Source: Acanthochromis polyacanthus (lineage: Eukaryota > Chordata > Actinopteri > Pomacentridae). Taken from it: a DNA stretch of 64,000 bases. Location of the stretch: NCBI RefSeq assembly GCF_021347895.1, contig NC_067127.1:16402984-16466983 (forward strand), read 5' to 3'. Every line of letters starts with the position of its first letter. Positions within the stretch are counted from its first letter, which is position 1. Below the pieces are notes generated by a model. The model saw only the letters and a program-made list of their open reading frames with translations. It searched no databases and was not told the DNA's origin. Positions 60,601 to 64,000 of the stretch are shown in pieces. The position numbers were made by a program, and so were the translations under genes.

Positions 60601-62463
60601 TGAATCTCTGGCTTGCCATCTCTCTTCCATCAAACATTAACCTTGAGAGGAATGCAATGAGTCAACTCTGGCCATAAAGAGACACAGGAAGCATTTAATT
60701 CCCAGCCTCACACTGACTGCATTATTGCGCTGCTGGATAAGGGCTCCTTAGTCTGTCTGAGCAAGAGACATGTAGAATGGGGCATCCATCTAGAGAGCTG
60801 GGCTTTTCAGAGACAGGAAAAGGAGGAAGAAGAGATAGGTTAATGGCTAGAGAAGAAAACAAGCACCAGACACTAACCTCTAAATTCTGGTACGGTAAGT
60901 TGGTCAGACAGCTGGCCACAATAATTTCTGGTTTGCCCCAGAGTGAGTCTAGTCTGAAAGTCAAATATCTACCCTTAGTTTCATTAGTAAAACAAGGAAA
61001 AATGGACTGATAAGATCCAGTGTCAGTTCTGCTTTTTTTCCCCAGTTATGGTGAGTACTGAAAGGGACACTGAAGTCCTTGATGTTGGTCAGAACTCTTT
61101 GTTGCAGGACTATTTACAAGAAAGCTGTTTTATTGCTTCATTTTAGCAGCTCTGTGCTTGCATGACATTGACAAAGTTACCAAGTAGATTATTTAACCAC
61201 AGCGTGTTGGCAGTAAACTGCAAACAACAAAAGCAAGAGTAAAACTATTTCACCAAATGTTATGTCCTTCTTTCAAGTTAACTTTCAGTCAGTGAATGCA
61301 TGATGCCTGTGAACCACATCCTCACTATTTATAATTAAAGAAGACCTTCTAGTCTGAGATTTGTGAATGCCAGAGATGTTTCTTCCAGACTTGTTCTGCG
61401 TCATTGCTAAAGACATCTACAACACAAAGAGGCCATTTAATCTACACAGAGTGAACACTGTGAAAAACCCAATGCATCTCTGCGGCAAGGCTGAACTCAC
61501 TCCATTTGTAAAAGAAATCCAGCGGCTACTCATACAACCTCAAGGCTCACACACAAACAAAATGGTCACACATGCCGGCCCTTCGGCCACAGTCTGAGCA
61601 GGGGAACAGAAAGGGGCTGGTGTAAATCCCACATTTACAAAGCAAACAACCTTTCTTTCAGCGAACACCGGGTTTACCCTCAGAGTTACTGCAATGCAAT
61701 GAGCACCATGATCGCCGACCTGATAACTGGCCAAGTGCATTCCACACATGCCATTACACTAGTAGCAACAGAAAAAAGCAGCAAAACAACAGAAGCAAGA
61801 CAGAAGTGCTGGAGACAACTGCAGTGTGGCGACAGCAGTGTCTTCTCTAATTGTTCCCAGAAAGGATCACCACAGATTAACATGACATGTTTGTGTCTGA
61901 AACAGCTCACCTGAAATAGGTTCAATCTTTATCAATTAAGTGTAAAATGGCAAAAACAATGACATTTGTCAGTCAAAAACCACTGATACATTCATATAAG
62001 AATGTTTTTTTAATGGCTTCTGTCTGGTCAGAAGATTCAAGACCTTTTGTAAGTAAGAATTCAAATGCAGCTCAAGCAGTTATGAAAATATTTGATCTGA
62101 CTGATTTACTTTTTAAATGTAATGACTGAAAATTAAACAAGGCATCTTAGCATTGCTTGAATTATAGTATCTCTTAAAGTAATCAGAATATGTTTGGGTT
62201 TTTTTTGGGATACTGTTCAGCTCTAATATATTTAAAACTGACAGTCGTTCATTATGAGACAATGAGTTACCTATTCACTGTAGCCAGTAAATATAATAGT
62301 ACCAGTTACTGATCAATGGTGCAGCCTATAAAGTCAGTAGGTTATGTCTCCCAATAGCCAAAAAGGGTGAAAATACTCAAGACTACAGTAAATTTCACAT
62401 TTTAGGCCATCTTAGGCCTTCTAAAGAATCTGAATTTAACACTTTTCAAAAGCTGCAGATACC

Positions 62464-62468
<5 letters not shown>

Positions 62469-62498
<30 letters not shown>
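62469..62498. repeat. (TA)n microsatellite
   Basis: Perfect run of about 15 TA units. Confidence 0.95.
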
Positions 62499-62500
<2 letters not shown>

Positions 62501-63738
62501 TATCAAATCAAGGCTATAAAATACCTGATATGCCCAAGTTTATCACTGCAATGAAGTTCAGTATTGTCACAACACAGAATCCCTCGTCAATGATTTGCAA
62601 CACTGCACATGATACTGTACAACTGTACGATACAAAAAAAGAGAAATTAAAGGGACAGCAACTACAATATAAATGGTAAAGCATTCTATTATAGTTTTTC
62701 TGATGGGAGACTCTCACAGTATACATCATCATTCCACCCACCATTTTTTGATATAAACTTCACTATTTCATATAATGTTACCCTCCTAATGGACCTTTAG
62801 TAGCGACTAACTCCAGTTCCACATCCAGCCATCTTTCTGTCTCCTTTTGTGCTCAACACAGTGAAAGTAATTTCAAATGTGTGCAGTTCATCCACTGCTC
62901 CATTTTGCACCTACTGCGCCATAAAACCAGCGAGTTACAATGTGAAATACTGAGGACCTGTGATCACTCCTTCAAAAGCAGACACTGCACATTGATCTAC
63001 TCTACTCACGTCCACGGGTACAGATTCAGGATTTACTATGAGGGGTAGGCTGAGACAGTGAGCTGCTTCAACTGTGATTTAGACTTCTGCTCCATCACTG
63101 GGTATAAGTCAGGCATTTCACCACTTCTACAATACCCAGAAAACTAAACAAAATCCTTACACTGCAAGAAATTGTTCACAGTCAAAAGCACAGCTTCTCT
63201 CTTACCCTAAACTTTCACAAAGACACAGATTTGTTGTGTTCGACTTATCACGAGATTCCATTTGAGCTTCTTTTTACACTTTGGCGTCACAAAGCTTACA
63301 TCGAGTTGACATGGCAGTGCTACCTCACAGAGAGCGCAAACAAAGGCGCTGTGTTGGGCTTCTCGAGGACAAGGATGCTGCATCCCATGTTGCTGCATTA
63401 ATATTACATAAGCCTCATAGCGCACATGCACAAACGGACACATGCGGGCAAGGAGCTAAGTTTTTCAACATCAGCATTTTCCCTAACAAGCAGGTAGCGT
63501 GGCTTTAAGGTGGAGTCTGTGTAGAACCACGGTCAAACAGCAGCTTAGGTGTAGAGAGTAGAAACATAGTGCAGAATGAAGAAGATCTGAAAGGAGAGAA
63601 GAGGGATTTAACAAGGATGATGAGTCTGATGATGTACAAAGTCTGCAAATGGTCAGTGCAAGACAGAGCTGGTAAAGTGCTCTATTCCTGAGAGAGAGGA
63701 AACAAGGAGGCAGCTGAGGCCCTTTGGCCTGGCCCAGC

Positions 63739-63760
63739 CTCTCTCTCTCTCTCTCTCTGC

Positions 63761-63807
<47 letters not shown>
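63739..63807. repeat. Compound (CT)n-(GT)n microsatellite
   Basis: CT run at 63739-63758, a short spacer, then GT from 63764 to 63807. Confidence 0.95.
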
Positions 63808-63808
<1 letters not shown>

Positions 63809-64000
63809 CACCACAAGAAGCTCAGTCAGTAAGTACCATCTCAATTTTCAAACTCTCTCTGGCATTCAAGGCCTGCTAGGCACAAACTTCACTTTTTAGT
63901 CCTTAGTGCCTCCATCCCTTCTTCTTACAAACTACTTTAAGAATATTTAAGCGCATTAGTACACACATGGTGCAGAATTGCAGGGCATAGTGTAAAATGT

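Larger units (their letters stand above)
57671..64000 (-). other. strn intron 1 (partial), microsatellites only
   Basis: The acceptor of striatin exon 2 is at 57671/57672. No sequence on the minus strand up to 64000 encodes the conserved N-terminal segment of striatin (SLPGILHFLQHEWARFE in human), so exon 1 and the promoter should be further right. Contains TA, CT and GT microsatellites. Confidence 0.6.

Noticed and set aside
1..64000. CRISPR arrays, bacterial operons, riboswitches, rRNA or functional tRNA genes
   Set aside because: None seen; the tRNA-like A/B boxes belong to SINEs, and the gene structures are vertebrate.

Overview
The window reads as a piece of a ray-finned (teleost, probably percomorph) fish nuclear genome. 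The genes are vertebrate genes split by GT-AG introns. The spaces between them are filled with the mix usual in fish: tRNA-derived SINEs, L2/CR1-like LINE ends, a Penelope-like element, Tc1/mariner and hAT-like MITEs, and many CA/GT, GATA and TA microsatellites. There are no bacterial features. I rebuilt three multi-exon genes by hand, following reading frame and splice phase.

Layout: 1-5175 is non-coding with nothing recognised except a CT repeat. 5176-10539 (+) is a complete six-exon opsin of the neuropsin (Opn5-like) group, 414 residues, with its polyA signal. 10640-18259 is intergenic or vit 5' region, with a candidate vit leader exon near 12040, an hAT-type MITE and a Tc1-type MITE embedded in a GATA microsatellite. 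18260-35064 (+) is vit (vitrin), an extracellular-matrix LCCL + two-VWA protein, rebuilt as 21 coding exons and 802 residues. Its introns hold a Tc1 relic, a LINE fragment, a Penelope-like fragment and other MITEs. 35065-40730 is the convergent 3' space, with vit polyA signals, a SINE and a composite region flanked by inverted repeats. 41509-57670 (-) is strn (striatin), 16 exons and 710 residues including the stop-bearing WD40 end. Its first coding exon (about 80 residues in human) is not in the window and should lie beyond 64000. 57671-64000 is strn intron 1.

vit and strn lie side by side and tail to tail; as I recall they are also neighbours on human 2p22, so this looks like conserved vertebrate synteny. 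The three genes do not form a pathway: the opsin is a light receptor, vitrin is secreted matrix protein, and striatin is an intracellular scaffold of the STRIPAK phosphatase/kinase complex.

The most notable points are: (1) the opsin has Asp at both classical counterion positions (113 and 181 in bovine numbering) and Thr-Arg-Tyr instead of (D/E)RY; (2) the vit linker is built from ten short exons that are all phase 1-1, so any can be skipped or duplicated without frame loss; (3) several nested or inverted mobile-element structures. I found no wholly new multi-gene system.
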